From positions 11,852,562 through 11,916,561 of the forward strand of contig ML682007.1 in NCBI GenBank assembly GCA_007922195.1: 64,000 nt of DNA. The letters run 5' to 3'. Positions within the stretch are counted from its first letter, which is position 1. Each line of letters opens with the position of its first letter. Shown piece by piece: positions 46,738 to 61,060 of the stretch. Origin of the DNA: Podocnemis expansa. Lineage: Eukaryota; Chordata; Testudines; Podocnemididae. The position numbers and the translations under genes are program-made. Below the pieces are notes generated by a model, which saw nothing but the letters and a program-made list of their open reading frames with translations, made no database searches and was not told the origin of the DNA.

Positions 46738-47236
46738 GATAAGTAATGTTTGTAAAGTCCTCTTTAAAAATATAAAATACTTACAAAATGGTAAAGGAAT
46801 GTGGTAACTGTTTTTGAATTACATACTTGAGTAATAAATTTATTTAGGACTTGTGTTATACATTTATCTTATATCTAACATTTGTGCACATATGTGTATG
46901 TTTACAAATGTACAATAGATTTGTATAAAACATCAATAATACATTGATCTTGAGAGGAATCAAAAAGCTAAAAAAAGGGCCCTAAAATTAGCAGGAGAAG
47001 AAAGTACAAGCCTAAATGGGATACCTATTTCTAATTAGAAGCTCATTTACACAAACACTGTTTGGTAAGTGGTCTCTGGTTATAACAGAATCATGAGCAA
47101 GCAAAACTAGAGAACAGCTACTCTATGCAGAATGCTGTCTACAGGAAGCAAATTAAACTGTGTGGCAAATTGTTGTGAGGGCAATGCTGGTCAGAGCTTC
47201 AGGGTGAGGAAAGGCCATTGGCAGTAAGTTATATTA

Positions 47237-47480
47237 CAGGGGCCAGCAACCTTTGCAGACTCCCATGACGGTCCCTCCTCCCAACCCTCAGCTGGTGCAG
47301 GCAGCCCTCTCCACGGAAAAAAAGTGACTGCTGCCTGAAAATTTGGCAGTGGCCACAGCTGGAGTGGGGGATGACACTTCCCAGGCATGCTGCTGATAAG
47401 ATCTGCTTGCAGAAAGAAGCCGTGCAGAGTTGCTTCTTTTGGTGGAGGCACACCACCAAGAGGAGTCATTCTGGGTGGCT
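47237..47480 (+). mobile_element. hAT-type element fragment
   Basis: Starts CAGGGGCCAGCAACCTTTGC, the usual left end. The right end is not identifiable and the interior is GC-rich, so frames overlap on both strands without meaning. Confidence 0.5.
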
Positions 47481-47824
47481 TTTTTCCATGACATACCTGG
47501 CTTATGGTGGCAGGAGCAACAATTTTGTTAGCACCGTAGAGGGTGTTGCATGCTGCTTCCAGTGGGCTTGCGTACCACTGTTGATATATATATGCCAGTG
47601 ATGCCTCCCCCTGTCATATTAGCTGGCCTGTAGTCATGGAAGAGGAAAATCTGATAACCAGATGGTGAACTCTGATCTCTGTGTATGTGGTCAGACCACA
47701 TAGCTTTGGGCCTGAGTTTCTTGTGGATTCTCAGCTTAAGCAGCACTTGCTCCTTTAAATGGGAGAATAAGGAACAATGGCAAATGAACTCCTTTTAAGT
47801 GAAATCCTGGACCAGATTTTGGTA

Positions 47825-47905
47825 TTAAGTACATCAGTGTAAATCCAGAATTATTTCACTGAATTGTTCCAGATTTACACCAGTGAAACTGACATCTCTT
47901 ATTTT
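47825..47905. repeat. Palindromic repeat
   Basis: 'CAGTGTAAATCCAGAATTAT' answers 'TTGTTCCAGATTTACACCAG' as an imperfect inverted repeat. It matches a widely dispersed amniote palindrome ('tgtaaatccggagtaactcc'). Confidence 0.6.
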
Positions 47906-50900
47906 TATGTAAATATCCCTGGTAAGAAAATAGGACTGTGTATAGCAGAGGGGAAAGACAAAATTGTGTGTGCGTATACAGAATGATTTTTAGATTTTTC
48001 AGCCTTTTCCTGGAATATTCCAGTTAATCCTTAAGAATGCTGACTCTAAAGCAGAAAATTTTTAGCACAGTTCTGATTTTCCAGGCAGCTACTATAGGAA
48101 AGATCTGACCATCAGTCACAAAGGCACTCAGATATGCTCTTAATTAGTAGAAATTCTAAATAACAATTTTAGATTAAGTTCATACTCATTTGTTGTACAA
48201 ATCTGTGTTCTTGGTCAGTGGGATGATGTGGGTTTTGGGATATTTGTTAGTCTATACTTTGGTAAAATCAGTCAATTCTATTTAATTACAGTGGACAACT
48301 GTACTGTGAGATAAGGCATTTTGCTTTAGGTGTGCTGCTCTTAAGCCAGAATATTGTAGCCATTATATCTGCAGGATCAAATCATCATAATCCTAAAATA
48401 TTGACCGTTTACATTCCATGCTGTGCCCTTTTAGCTGTTATCTCATTGCTATGTGGTCTTCTTTCAGGCGGCTGGTGATATCAGTACAAAGTGGGAAATA
48501 ATTAATTGGCTTACCAATATTGATTTGTTTCTCCTGTGAGCTATAGGTATCTTAACTTCAAACATGCCATTGCAAGCAAGGGAGTGCCAGATCAGATTCA
48601 GGAAGTGGTACTAGATGATGCTGTGGGCTCTCAGGGGAAGAAATGGAGTTTCCTTCAAATTGACCGAGGCAATTATTTTGAGTCTTGTTTGCCTCAAAAA
48701 ATAAAATGTGCAGCTATGTTATTCAGAGATACTGTTTATTCTCTGACTCCCAGAAGTGTGAATTAGAAGCAATTTAGCAGGTTTCTACTTTCTGTTTAAA
48801 AAAAATTCAGCAAACAAGGTTTAATTTAAGAAATTCTGGAAAAATGCTAGATACGCAAAATAGGTGCTTTGATTCCCCTGCTATTGCATTTGGAAAATGC
48901 ACACATTTGATCCCCCTTCCATACGTAATCATATCTATGCCTAGCAATAGTGCACACTATTTAGTGTCTCAGTATTTTCTAGTCACTCCAGCAACATTTT
49001 GGAAGGATTGGGAAATATAAAGAATCTTCATTGCTGTGTTGGATTTGATGCTGTATATTTTAAATTCCTTTGTTGTGATGGATGCAGGAAAGCATTTGTT
49101 CATACATAAAAAAGTGTCTGTGCACATGCATGCAACACACCTGTGAGTGAAGGGAACTAGCATTGCCCCTGCCATTGTGTTCCCATAATCTGTGTCTCAT
49201 TCATATTGTTGTGATTCATGCTATTCCCATTGGTCAATGGGTCTCCATTCAATGAAGTAGGATACTTGTAATGTTCATGGATTGATAGGAGAAGCAAGTC
49301 CTACAAGCATTTGGATTTGTGGTTCTACTCCAATCTAAATACAGTAGTTGGTGTGTAAATTTTTCCTATATCCTCTAAAAGGGGTTTGTTTTAAGCTTTT
49401 GGTGTTGCCGCCTAGAAAATGTAATAGGGTTGAATGGACATGAACAGTAATTTCTTCAAAAAAAACAAAACAAAACAAAAAAACCTTTTTGCCTTTTGGT
49501 ATGACAGAAACACATTCTGGCCAATGGGTGGAATGTTTGCATTCTAGTGAATGTATCCTAAATGTAAAATTGTAAAAGTTTTGTATCAGGCATGAAAGAT
49601 ATCTTGCTGTGTTCCTGAACCATATACTGTGCTACTCACAGCTTCAGCAGGGACTTAGAGGTGTGGTTTTGTTGTAACACATTGCATATTCTCAATAATT
49701 TTGCTGTCTTTTGTGAAAGGAAGTCATTTTCACAAGAGAGAAAAAGCCTTCCATTTGCAATAATGAAGCATTTTTTGCTGCAGATCTAATTGTTTCTCTA
49801 TAAAAAAAAGCAAAACATTGCCCCTGAGCAAAATTCGGGAAATACCACATTTTATACCCAAAAGAAAATGTTGTGTTCAGTGTAAAGAGGTGTTTTTGCC
49901 AATCAAGTGTGTACATTTACTTGGGCCAAATTTGAGAATGCTTTCATGTTCTGAACTTGTGCATGTAGATGAGAGCAATACAAATTGTATACAATATGAT
50001 CTCCTGATTTGTCTGTGGTGAACCAGGAGCGTCGTGAAGTAGCTGTTGTCATTTTATTTTATTTTTTTTCAGGTTTGGGGGGGGTGTCAAAAATTGATTA
50101 CAAATTGCAATCAGAAACTTTGATGTAAGAATAAAGTGTTGCTGTGTATCAGCTGGACTGTTTTCTTTTACTCAACAATATCAGTTCGTGCTTCTGCCAA
50201 TACATTTATGTGTCAACTGCAAAAGCATAGTAATTTTTTCAAATGCCTTTCATTTCAAAAGATACCAGCTGGAAAACGTTAGTGGACTTAATAGCTAATG
50301 ATTGAATAAGTGAAAATGAACTAATTACAAGTTGGTATTGGAAATCTATTGTGAACAAACTGCAAAGAAAACTCATTAAAATACAGTGCTTTGGTAATTT
50401 AAAAATGCTCTTTAGGGGACATTGATTTGTTTATCTCTGTTTTAGATGTAAGATTTCCAGTGTGAAATAAAGTAAGTGTTTCAAAAGTGATACAGTACAA
50501 ACCATATCAAATGTCTATGTGTACACCCTTGCAAGATTGGAATATCTAAATATTTATAAGTGTTTTTGGGTGCTCACTGGTGCATAAAACTGGCTGAACA
50601 CTGTATCCCAAATAATTATTTGATGCATGCCAGCAATGGTCAATGACGAAATTTAGCACATACGAGTAATAGTATTTTCAATTACGTGTGGATGCAAAAT
50701 TGCATTAGTGAATATTAAATGCAAACATTTATTTGTGGGTTCATATGATTGGGTCTAATCCTAAATACACGTTTGTACTTGCAAATGAAGGAGTTAGAGA
50801 TCAAAATGTTATAATTTGCATTAGCTGTGAGTGCAGAATTATAGTCACAATTATTAGCTGGATTAAGTTTATTTCTGCAAAGTGGAGGCCTCTAAAACTC

Positions 50901-52893
50901 AGACTCTAAAATTTTTGACTTTTCTAAAACGTTTGCTGAAATTATCTGTTTTTCTGTGGATTTCGAGAGGACAGATATGGCACATAGTTAATCTACATTA
51001 TAGCAACAAGAGCATTTTTAGATACTTTACATAAAAATGGGGATAGTTCAAGGAGCCATTTTAAGAAACCTGCTTTTTTACTGAGGGTTCTTAGAAATAT
51101 ATGGCAGGTGTACAATTTTATGGACTCGGGGGGTAAAACAGCTATACTCATACCAAAGCATTTTGGGTGGAAGGAACATTTGTCCAAGTGAACCTTCTTG
51201 GATTTTGGTTTATTAATTTTGACACGAAAACTGTCTTCCCTTTTGTGGTTAACTTTTTTCTTTGCCACAACTTTTGCCTGTGTTTTCTTTCTTCTGCATG
51301 TTTTATTACATGTAATTACTATAGGGGATGTACTAAATCTTGTGCTGTTCTGCATTTTATGGGGAGGAGGGCTCGGGTCGAATAGCTAGAGTCTATGCAG
51401 GGAACTATGGAGGTGAGAGAAGGAAAGAGTGAGAGAGTGCAGAACTAGTTACCTGACTACACTGACCATTTTTCCGGGGAGAAGAGAGCAATGAAGCTAC
51501 AATAGCAACTCCACTCTTGCTTCCTAGCCTGCTCCCAGAACACCTCAGCAAACTCCATGGCTTCTCAGGCTTTGTGGTGGCACCACAATTTGGCCCCCAA
51601 AGCAGGTTTTCCTCTATTTATTTTGGTATTCAAATTGCAGGACACAATGGGGTTCTCAGGGGGAAATGGGGCTGTGCCTCAGTGGGTGACCAGGCTAGGT
51701 CGGGCCAAGCTATCAGCAGAGAGAGTCCAGGGAGTCCACAGCTGTTGGAGGAGGGGGAGCCCTGGCCCTTCCCAGTAGCACCCTTTTGCTCCGCTCTCCC
51801 TTTCCTCTCTGACTGCTAGGGCTTACCTGCATTTTCCCTGTTCTTGCCCTCCCCTGGCTTGTGCAGTCAGCCAGTCACAGAGGGTCTTACACAGGGGACT
51901 GTGAGGAGGTGAAGCCACTGGCTCCTTCAGGGATGGAGCAACCCAAGTTCTGCTCTCACCCCAGCATGAACCACCTACTCCCCCAGATGAGTCACTTTCT
52001 GCCTTAGACAGGGAGGAGTTCAGGTGGGCAAGGGGGAGCTGTTATATGGTTCCCATGGAGAAAAGGAAGCACAGGAAAAAAAAGTTTGTTATAATGTGGC
52101 ATTTTTAAACTCGGGTGTCCTCTTGGCTATTAATGCTCACAGTTTCAGAGAAAAAGGAATAAGCAATATGTAAAAGGAGACATCTCCTGCAGTGTGTACT
52201 GCCCCATTTCTGAAGCTATTCTGAAGTTCTATCATGTGTATTTCCAGCTATCTGCAGAATGAAATACATCAACTGTATTTGTTATATTCATGCAAACTGA
52301 CAAATATAGTCATAGCTATTTGTATTTTAAGCCCTATTCAGATCCTGTATCTTTCACCACAATCAAAGGACTGATATCTGTGCAGCTTTGCTAGAAATTT
52401 GTTGCTTAGATAGAATTTTCTTCTACCTCCTACATTAAAGTCACATCTGATTATACAAAAAAACAGTTGCCTCACCCACCTTGTCTTTCTAGTATCCTGG
52501 GACCACCACAGTTACAACACTGCATACTTGCCATGTGTCAGTCGCAGTAGCAGAAGCTTCTTTTAGCTGTCATTCATTTTGTCACACAAACCTGAACTAT
52601 GTGATACAAAAGACTTTAGATCCACTCCTGAATACTGACAAGCGCTAGGAACAGCCTCCTCCTTCTTGGCTATTTGAAACATGGCATGAGTATGAAGCAG
52701 TTTTCATCTCTTGGCATTAAGCATCCAAACAGTTTCTGGAGAGATATAAACCTGGTGATGGAAGGAGTTAAAGGGAAAACTCTCATGGTGAAATAGGTGA
52801 AATGGAGGAGGAAGGAGGAATAACAATAATACAATTATTATGCAAAAAGGAGCAAAGAGGATGAGTGGGAAAACTTCTTCATTCCCAAACATA
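47906..52893. other. Intron with simple repeats and a GC-rich patch
   Basis: An A/C-rich tract lies at 49457-49483 and a T/A-rich tract near 50053. 51500-52060 is GC-richer and holds chance frames. A Lys-rich minus frame (50993-51355) has no recognisable domain. Confidence 0.5.
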
Positions 52894-52980
52894 ATAGACT
52901 CCTAGATTATAAAGTCAGAAGAACCATTATGACAATCTAGTCTGACCACCTGCACAATGCAGTTCACAGAGCAGATTCTT
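52894..52980 (-). mobile_element. CR1 3' end fragment, minus strand
   Basis: 'AAAGTCAGAAGAACCATTAT', 'GACAATCTAGTCTGACCACC' and 'TGCACAATGCAGTTCACAGA' are the complement of the CR1 3' terminus. Confidence 0.7.
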
Positions 52981-55900
52981 ATATATGTGAAATGACCAGC
53001 GAGACAAAAAGATTTAAATTGCAGGATGCAAAGGACTAAGAACTTGAACTAGTTCTGCAGTCCTAAAAATACATGAGCAGAGTTTCCATAAACATCTGAT
53101 TCTACAAGAGTTCTTTGTCCTCCAAGTTAAAGGAGCTGTGTAGTGAGAAGAGTGCAGGGCTGTGGTTATGAACATCAACTTGAAAAGCTATCTCAAAGAG
53201 GCAGATTTTCAAGTGTTTTCTGAAGGTTGTTGATTAGACTTCAGATTCACCTGACCTTCTCTGGAAATTTGTTCCACTGATCTCGATCCAGAGTCAGATT
53301 CCCTAATTTAGTTACATTATTGCAACCATTTCATTGTAGCTGATGGGAAAATATGGTCCCTCTGAGTCCTTCTGCGTGACCACCCCCACTCAAATCTTGA
53401 GTGTTTGGTCCACTCCAACGTGAATCCTAAATGGAACTCCATGTCCCTGTGACTGGTGGAAATTTACTTACAGTTAAGGTTACATCACTGCTAAAAAAAA
53501 CAAAAAAACAAAAAACAAAAAAAAAAAACACCAAACCCCAGTCTGTTAAATTTTCAATCAAACCTCACCTATCGCCATCAGATTCATCATAATAAAAGGA
53601 AAAGGTGCTGTGGATGTTTCCTATTTACAGACTCTTGGTGTGGGAGTGTACAGGCCCTTATATAAATGGCTTATTATTCCGATATCCTGTATTTAGGCTT
53701 CTTTCTACACCAAAGATTTTTGTTTTAAAATATATCATATTTCAGCTTTCGTTGTCCATTTTTGATTGGAACTGCAAGTCGGAATCTTAAAGATTTAGCT
53801 GCCCAAACATCTTCCTTTTTATTCTGCTCATCTTCCTAGGGCGATTGATCTAAGAAGCCCTTTGCTTGGTGGTAAAAGAAAATCATTTCTGCCATGAAAA
53901 TTCAGGAGCTATGTATTGAGCTTGTAGCAATCTGAGTGGAAACAAAGCACTCCTAGTGCCTGCCTAGACTTAATATTGTTATCATGGTTCTGTTTATTTA
54001 ATCTGTCTCTATTAGCACAGGCCTTTCAGATACTCTTAATAAAATCAGAGTCTGAAGGAAAGGTGTTTGCCGGTGCTTATCTGATAAAACTAGAGAACAA
54101 TGGAAATACTTTGTTGCTTGGTGGTGGGTGGCATGTAATAAGCCTAACATCTTAGATACATAAGGCCAGTTCTTCAGAGAATTATATACCCATTTGTAGG
54201 TGCAAGCCTACATGCAAAACTATCAAAAATGAACAGTTAAATGCATCTCTAGCCAATGGTGCATGAAATAACATGCCAGTGGAAATGTCTGTAGGCTTTT
54301 CTGGCCCATCTTAACTTGCATCTGGATGTTCCTCTGTTCCAGAAATAATGAATTTTATACTTTCCCAGGACTGACAACTGTCTACTTACAGAGAAACAAA
54401 TGTCGTTTTTTCTTTTGTACATTAATCTCTGGCAGCAGCACACAAAGACTGTTTGTTTTTAAAAATAAATTTATGCAATTAAAGCAAAAATACCAGGTAA
54501 AACCTGTGTAAGAGTTAGGAAAATATAAACACTACAAAAACGTGATAAATGAAATCAGTCTAGTTCCTCTGTGCTGAAGTGAGCGTTCCCATTCAGCTAA
54601 TTAAGAGGGCGAGGCAGCCATTGGGAGCTATGACGGATCAGTGGAGGAGAGAGATTGAGCAGGGGGCATTCCAGGAAATCGAGCAGACTGCTCCTGGCAG
54701 GAAGAGGAGTTGAAAGTTACTGAAGACCAGGGGACTGGAAGAATTCTGAAGGAAACCAGGAGGTGGTTCCTGGGAGATGGCTGGAGGCAGGAAAACAGCA
54801 GGAGATGTCTGCTGGATGGTATCCCCAAGTCACCCAACCTGAGCAGGACAGAGAGGAAGGCAGGAGAATCAGCAGAAGGAATTGCCTTGTGCTTCTGAGC
54901 CAGAAAGCTGGAGCCAATGGCCAGTGAGGACTGAAAGCAGGGGAGGAATGGAGGAGCTTATGCATGGACATCTCCAGGACATGAGAACTAGACCCAGAGG
55001 AACCATGGGAGGGCTGGAGGACTGAGGGATGCTCCCCTGCCAAGGATGCTCCCAGCAGACAAACTGTGGGTGTTCCCACAGGGAAGAGTGGGATTTCACT
55101 CCATTTGGAAGGCCAGGGTGGATGATTGTCCTGGTATCAGGACAGGGGAGATCAGGCAGAATCTGGCTGTGGTCAGGGACACTTCTGTATGATGTGTAGC
55201 AATGAGGGACAAGACTCCTTGAGCAGTAGTACTTGCCTTCACAGAGGTGTGAACTGGACTATATGTTTAGGACTTTTAATATGGAATATTTTGCATTAGG
55301 TGTAAGGAGGGTGCTTAAGGTGACGTGGCCTGTGACGTATGACTCTCTAAGGTAGAGTTGCAGTTTCTATGTGAGAAGTCAGGCATTCTTGGTGTGAAGA
55401 TAGGGGGGAGCAGGTTCACCTTTGACAGAAATGCACAGAAATTCCAGAAGCACAGCCCTGAAAACACCAGAGTAAACTCATTGTTGCATTGATGTCTCTA
55501 AAGAGATGTCACCTGCATAATGAAACTCACCTGAAAGAGACATATGCTTAAGAAGTAAAACAGCAAACTGTGCTCAGAATGAGTCTCTGAGAACAGTTGA
55601 TGGAAGTTATTGAGTTGTTGTTTGTTATGGCCTCAGTTGTGCTATGTCCATCACCTGCCCCCAGGAAACACCAAAAGACTTTGACTCGGAAAGGCAAAAA
55701 AACCTACAGCTCCTAGATGCAGGAAGACGATGCACTCTCTATTACAGACCTTCATCAGGGTTGCTGACCAGTTCTATTTGCTGGTGTGTGGCAAAGTCAG
55801 AGATGTTGTCCACCTCTCTCTGTCCTCTTTGGAGCACAATAAACCCCTAGAGGAGTAGGGCAGGTCCTCTGCCTTCTCCAAAGCACAAGGTCTACAGCTC

Positions 55901-57109
55901 TGCCTGACCCTTGCACAGGTTCTGCAGGGAGAAGACTTTTTATGCCCTGCTCACCATCATTGTGCACTCAGGTAAAATCCAGGCAGAGTCTGGCCCTGTG
56001 TCTTCGTTGTCTAATATTTTATTTTATTTCATTGTTTATTGAAGCACTGGGACTGGTCCTGCCTTGTGGAGCATTCTACCCAGTCCTTATGCTTTGCCTA
56101 AAGGCTGGGCAGAACCGACGTCCCTCTGCTTTGAAGGATGCAGGGGCTGCTGGCCTCCCCTGTGTGCAGAGGAGGCAATACCTTGGTTCTGATCCCCCAT
56201 GCACCAGTTGGCTGAGACACATGGAAGCTGTAGTCAAACGTGGTGCCCTGCCTCTGCCCACTCAGTTCTCTTGGTGATATTCTGTCTCCCAGATAGAACG
56301 TCCCTCAGTGCTCCCTGGGACCCCGTGTGCCAAATTCAAAGTAAGCGGCCACAATGCTATGGCCTGAAGAACTGAATTTGTTCACAGGGTTCCCACAGTC
56401 AATAGCAGATGGATTTGGATACAAACGTTGTTTTCTCTTTTCTTTCAATACACTAACATCAATTCTTCCTTTGATGTCTTAACATTGGCTGCTTATTGAT
56501 GCTAGTGCATTAAGCAAATTATATGAAACACAAGTAACAAGGTTTGTGTTTAGTAGCACATAAACAGGGTTTCAACGAATGAATAAACCAGTGGCCAAAG
56601 GCTGCCTTTTAGACTTTGCTTTTCAGGCCCTGCAACTAAGTGCTAATACAGTTACATCTAGAGGATACTCAGGATATAGAAGTAATGAACTACTGGATTC
56701 TCACCCTGTAAGAGCTATTAAAAGAGGTCTTTAGGGAATAGAAAATTTCTCCTTTTCTCCTCAGCTATAAACATCATGCCTTGAAGGCTTTTAAGAGGTG
56801 AGAGAAGAATGGTGGGTTCATTTCAGTCCTTTAGGTCCAGGAATAAGACCAACAGCTCCTAGCAATCATTGATTGCATTTCCGTTTGTTAAACATTAGGC
56901 AGGGGATGAGCTGGCACGTATGATTTTCTTTAAGGAAAGAGAGAAAGGAAGGAAAAGAGAATTAAGGAACTTGGGTGGTATATCTTGCTTAACCATTTAT
57001 CCTCATACGATAACTAACAGTTAATATACCTGCTTTGTAAGCTTTCAATTCTTTCTTCTGAAACAAAGGTATTTCTGTAAATGTTAATTGAACCATTAAT
57101 CTCCTAGGA
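52981..57109. other. Intron with A-rich tract and GC-rich patches
   Basis: A/C simple sequence lies at 53493-53532. 54590-55240 is purine-rich and GC-richer, possibly an old LTR-type repeat, but no ends or duplications were found. 55640-56280 is also GC-richer without a recognised product. Confidence 0.45.
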
Positions 57110-57290
57110 CAGTGGTTCTCAACCTTTTTTGGGTTGTGACACACTTTGCGGCAGGTCACAACCAGCCCACTCCCTCCAGGCTAATCTAGCTATTTCCCTG
57201 GCTCTCTGCAACACACTCACCACTGTACAGCAACACAATAAGATGTCCTGACACAGTGGTTCTCAACAGGCAACTGAAGTCCTTTATTTA
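57110..57290 (+). mobile_element. hAT-type 180-bp family copy
   Basis: Starts CAGTGGTTCTCAACC. The interior matches 35667-35846 and 63700-63880 ('GGTCACAACCAGCCCACTCC', 'CTCTGCAACACACTCACCAC'). The right end reads 'CAGTGGTTCTCAAC' in direct rather than inverted orientation, so it is rearranged. Confidence 0.65.
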
Positions 57291-59045
57291 ATCCCTGGCA
57301 AAGCCCAACATACAGTGTTGCAATGTGGGTGTCCTCATACTGTAGTCAATGTGCTTTACTCCTTCCCTGTAAGAATGAAAGACTGGTCCAGTCACCATGT
57401 TCACTTAGTCTGTTAAACCGCAGAGGAGGAACAAAGATGCCAGTTGAGATGGGAAGGGATTTTGGTTTTTGAATTTGTTTTCATGTGATGGCTTGTCCAC
57501 TGAAAACTAGACTGAGATCAGTTTGCCTTGGTTTCAAGAGCTGTCAGTTGCTAATGACAGTGGATCACTCCAAGATTCACTGATCCAAAGGAAAACAGCT
57601 CCATATCCTACTTCTAATGTCCTGTTAGAAAAGTGTCAAAAGGTAGGACTACTCCATAGTTTTTCTGAAGACTTAAGTGCCACACCCACAATATTTCTAA
57701 GTCAGTTTTATTGTCCAGACTTACACATACAAACAGTCCCTCTGTTCATCCTTTACATCTCAGGATCTCATTGCCTCCTCTCCCAGAAGACTTTTGCAGC
57801 CCTGCTTTTGGACTCATGAGGTCTCCTCTGAATCTCCTCCTACTCCCCCAGCCCCAGTTGCCCTTCTTTGAAGTCTAATCTGGGTCAGTTGAAGTGAGCC
57901 ACTCACCATGTGACAGATAATTCCACTGTCATAATACTTATGAAGCTGGTTTCTGAGTGTTAAATGTCTCACTTGTAATCACCATGTGGGCAGTAACAAT
58001 AAGGAAGACATTTCTGCCCATGTCAGAGCATTGTACAATTAGTCATTTGCATGGCTGGTTGTTTCACCTTCTTTTGAAGCATCTGATAATAGATTGTGTC
58101 AGACAGGATGCTATAACTATGGTGGCCATTCAGATATGCTGAGTCCAGTGTGTCTAGCATCCCCAGAGCAGGCTGAATGTTAAGTAAATCATTTCCTCAG
58201 ATTCGGCTCTGTGTCTTTTGCAGCTTTTAAATGTACTATGAACTTCTGAGTGTCTAAGCCTGTCTGCATTTATGCAAGTATGCAATTAGTCTTTTGAATA
58301 GGCCCACTGAAGGTCAGTGGGATTGCTCATACATGGAAAGATACACATGTGTAAATATCAGGTGCTGAGGAAACTGTGAGTTCCATTTTTCTTATTAATG
58401 TATATGTTTGCCAGTGTGGTTCCTGATAGAGCACTACAGTTACGTAAAATAAATCAGTGAAAACATTGTTGAGATTAGACCCGTTAACAGTAGAAAAAGA
58501 AGCTGCGGTTTTGCCTCACTACCATCAATAGGTCAATAAAGCCCAAGATCAGTGAGATTTGAGACAGTCAATCCATGTTAAGTAATCCTGTGCTTGTATT
58601 TTAATCCTGTTCTAGCCTGTACTTGAATCGGGGTTCCAGCACTAAACACTGCAGTATGCAAACCAGAGTCAAAGCACTTATGGCTCAGAATCTATCCCCT
58701 ACCACCACCTCTTGAAATAAGGCCACTCTAGGCCTACAACTGTGATGCACTGCAGGAAAAGTTTGTCTAGCCTGTATGTTATAAGGAAGCTGCTGACTTT
58801 GCTAAAATCTTAAATCAGTTCACTTTCCATTGCAAATCCAGGAGGCTTTCTGAGAGGATACTTGTAGATAAGTGGTCAGAAGTAAATGATTTAACACTGA
58901 CCTGAGCTGCTGCTGTTTGCAAAGGAAGGGGATGGTTTCCCTTTTCAGTAGTGTGGGTTGCATGTTGTTGGGACAGAGGGGACTAAGAAAGTTGTTTCAT
59001 GGAAGTGTGGAATGCTTCTGACACACCCAGGACCTGAGTCAAGCA
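57291..59045. other. Intron, nothing recognised
   Basis: A 98-codon plus frame at 57523-57819 has no motif and no good splice context. Confidence 0.5.
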
Positions 59046-59235
59046 GGGTTGCATCTACACTGTGGAGCAATAGGGCTTGGCACTGAGTCCCAATTTAATT
59101 CGAGTTTAGACCCTGCAGGGTCCTGGGGCTGTGCGTCTGAGATTTGTATTATTGTAAATCCAGTGAAACGTGCAAGGGGAGTTAGGTGTGAGTACAGACT
59201 CAAGCACTAGCTTATGTTGCAGTGTAGACATGCCC
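59046..59235. mobile_element. MITE with TCTACAC ends
   Basis: Left GGGTTGCATCTACACTG and right CAGTGTAGACATGCCC are 16-17-bp inverted repeats with few mismatches. Same family style as 2488-2855. No coding. Confidence 0.7.
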
Positions 59236-61060
59236 TAAATGCTGTTTCATGGCATTATGTTCACACTTCAAGCTCTGATGCTAAATTATTCAATTTACAC
59301 AATACACATACTGTAAGTGTGTCTGAGCTAACATTCCAAATCCCCAAATTATTATCAGAGGAGACAGAAAAAGGTTGGTTGCTGATGTATCCACCTTTGA
59401 TTTTTGTTAGCTCCTGGAACACTGAACTGAGCCTACTCTCTGGACTACAGAAAAAGTGGTTCTTCACGTTTATAGACTACTGTATCCGTTTCAGGAATCA
59501 TAGTTGTCATGCGTACCCCAAGTTTCACCTCCCTTAAAAATGAGTTGTATACAGAATCAGATATAAAAATACAAAAATATAACAGCGCATGATCATCAAA
59601 AAATTGCTTCTCCTTTTTACCATAAATTGATTGGACCATAAATATAATGTTTATACTTGCATTTCAGTTTATAGTATATAGTATTATATAGTACTATTTA
59701 TAGTATATTATAGTCATTGTATGAAATGTCAGTTTGTACTGACTTTGCTAGTACTTTATGTAGCTTGTTGTAAAATTAAGCAAATAGCTACACTTGGTGT
59801 ATACCCCTTGATACTTATATCCCTTGTTGAGAGGCACATCTCTTGCGCTTCCAGAAGCCATGTTCCTGTAAGCGCTGGCTCTGAGAGATGGATGGAATAG
59901 ACTGGATGCTCTTTTAAAAAGCCAGTGGAGGGCAAGCAGTTAATATCAAGAGTTTGCTAGGTCCATGAGGAGACAGGGCTGCTCAGTCCCCTCAATATGA
60001 GGGGACAGGCTGTCAAAGAGACAAAGGGACTAGTTTTGATTGCTCTTTTGGGCAGTTTGAATCTGGATCTCAGGAAGGAGATTAACAGCAGAACCTGGGT
60101 AGTTACTAATCAACTCCCACTCCCCACACAAAGGGGGAATTTGAATTATTGTGGGGTTTAGCATGTGATTGGGATGCACTAGCCTTGAGGAGACCAGCAA
60201 TCTGGGGAAGAGAACCGACCAACAACCAGCCAAGATTTCCACAAGAGTCCAAACCAGAGCGCCCTTCCCCATTCAGGGGTGAAGACACCTTTCTTTTTTA
60301 TTTGAGCTGGCCAATGTTCACAGCCTTTCAATGCTTTTCACAAGAATTAACTTCAGCGTAACATTTGCCTGGGCTTTGGAAGGAGCTGAGAGGTTGCATA
60401 CATTGGTGAATGCAGGGAAATGATTGATGTTTCCAGTTTCAAGGGAGTAGCTGTGTTAGTCCTTTCAGTCACTCTGATTAACAAGCACAAGGAAGGAAGC
60501 ATGACACTCATGTTGGAGGCTGGGCTACACTCATGCCTGCAGCTAAAACTTGTTTTCTCACAGAGATCTCACCTGATTGGCATCCTCTTCTCAACAGTTC
60601 TCAATTCTTTACAACAAACTTTCAAATGAAGGAATATGCACAATTCCCATTTTAACAAATTAAGGCTTTTATAAACTCCAATACACTGCCTTAAAAACAG
60701 GGCGGTAAAAGTCTGAGAGAAGTTTGAATTTCTTCTGCTTAACTATGATTGTATCTCAGTAGCAGATGGACATGCCTGGGGCCTCAGCTCTCATGGTCTA
60801 CTGCACCTCTCCTCATCCTGCAAACACTGGAAATCTCGAACTTCTATGAGTAATTTAAATCTCATACCTCACAGCAATCTTTCTAAAAGAGGCTGCTTCC
60901 TCACCAGAGGTTCTCCTTAACCCATTTCCATAACAGGAGGAAATTCAAGATACGAGGGAATGCCCTGATTACTTCAGATCTGTTAGGCAGTATCTCCCTT
61001 CTCATAGCTCAATAGACATGTTATTTCCTGCTTCTCTCTCATGGTCTTACCTGGAAGGAT
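59236..61060. other. Intron, small Penelope-like trace
   Basis: 'GGGAGTAGCTGTGTTAGTCC' at 60443-60462 is the outer end of the fold-back repeat. A TATAGT-rich patch lies at 59670-59715. Confidence 0.5.

Noticed and set aside
50993..51355. 120-codon Lys-rich minus-strand frame
   Set aside because: Lys-rich ending reflects the T-rich plus strand. No domain or splice context recognised.
57523..57819. 98-codon plus-strand frame as a possible FSTL4 Ig exon
   Set aside because: No Ig-type Cys/Trp pattern and nothing like the expected IIWKR motif.
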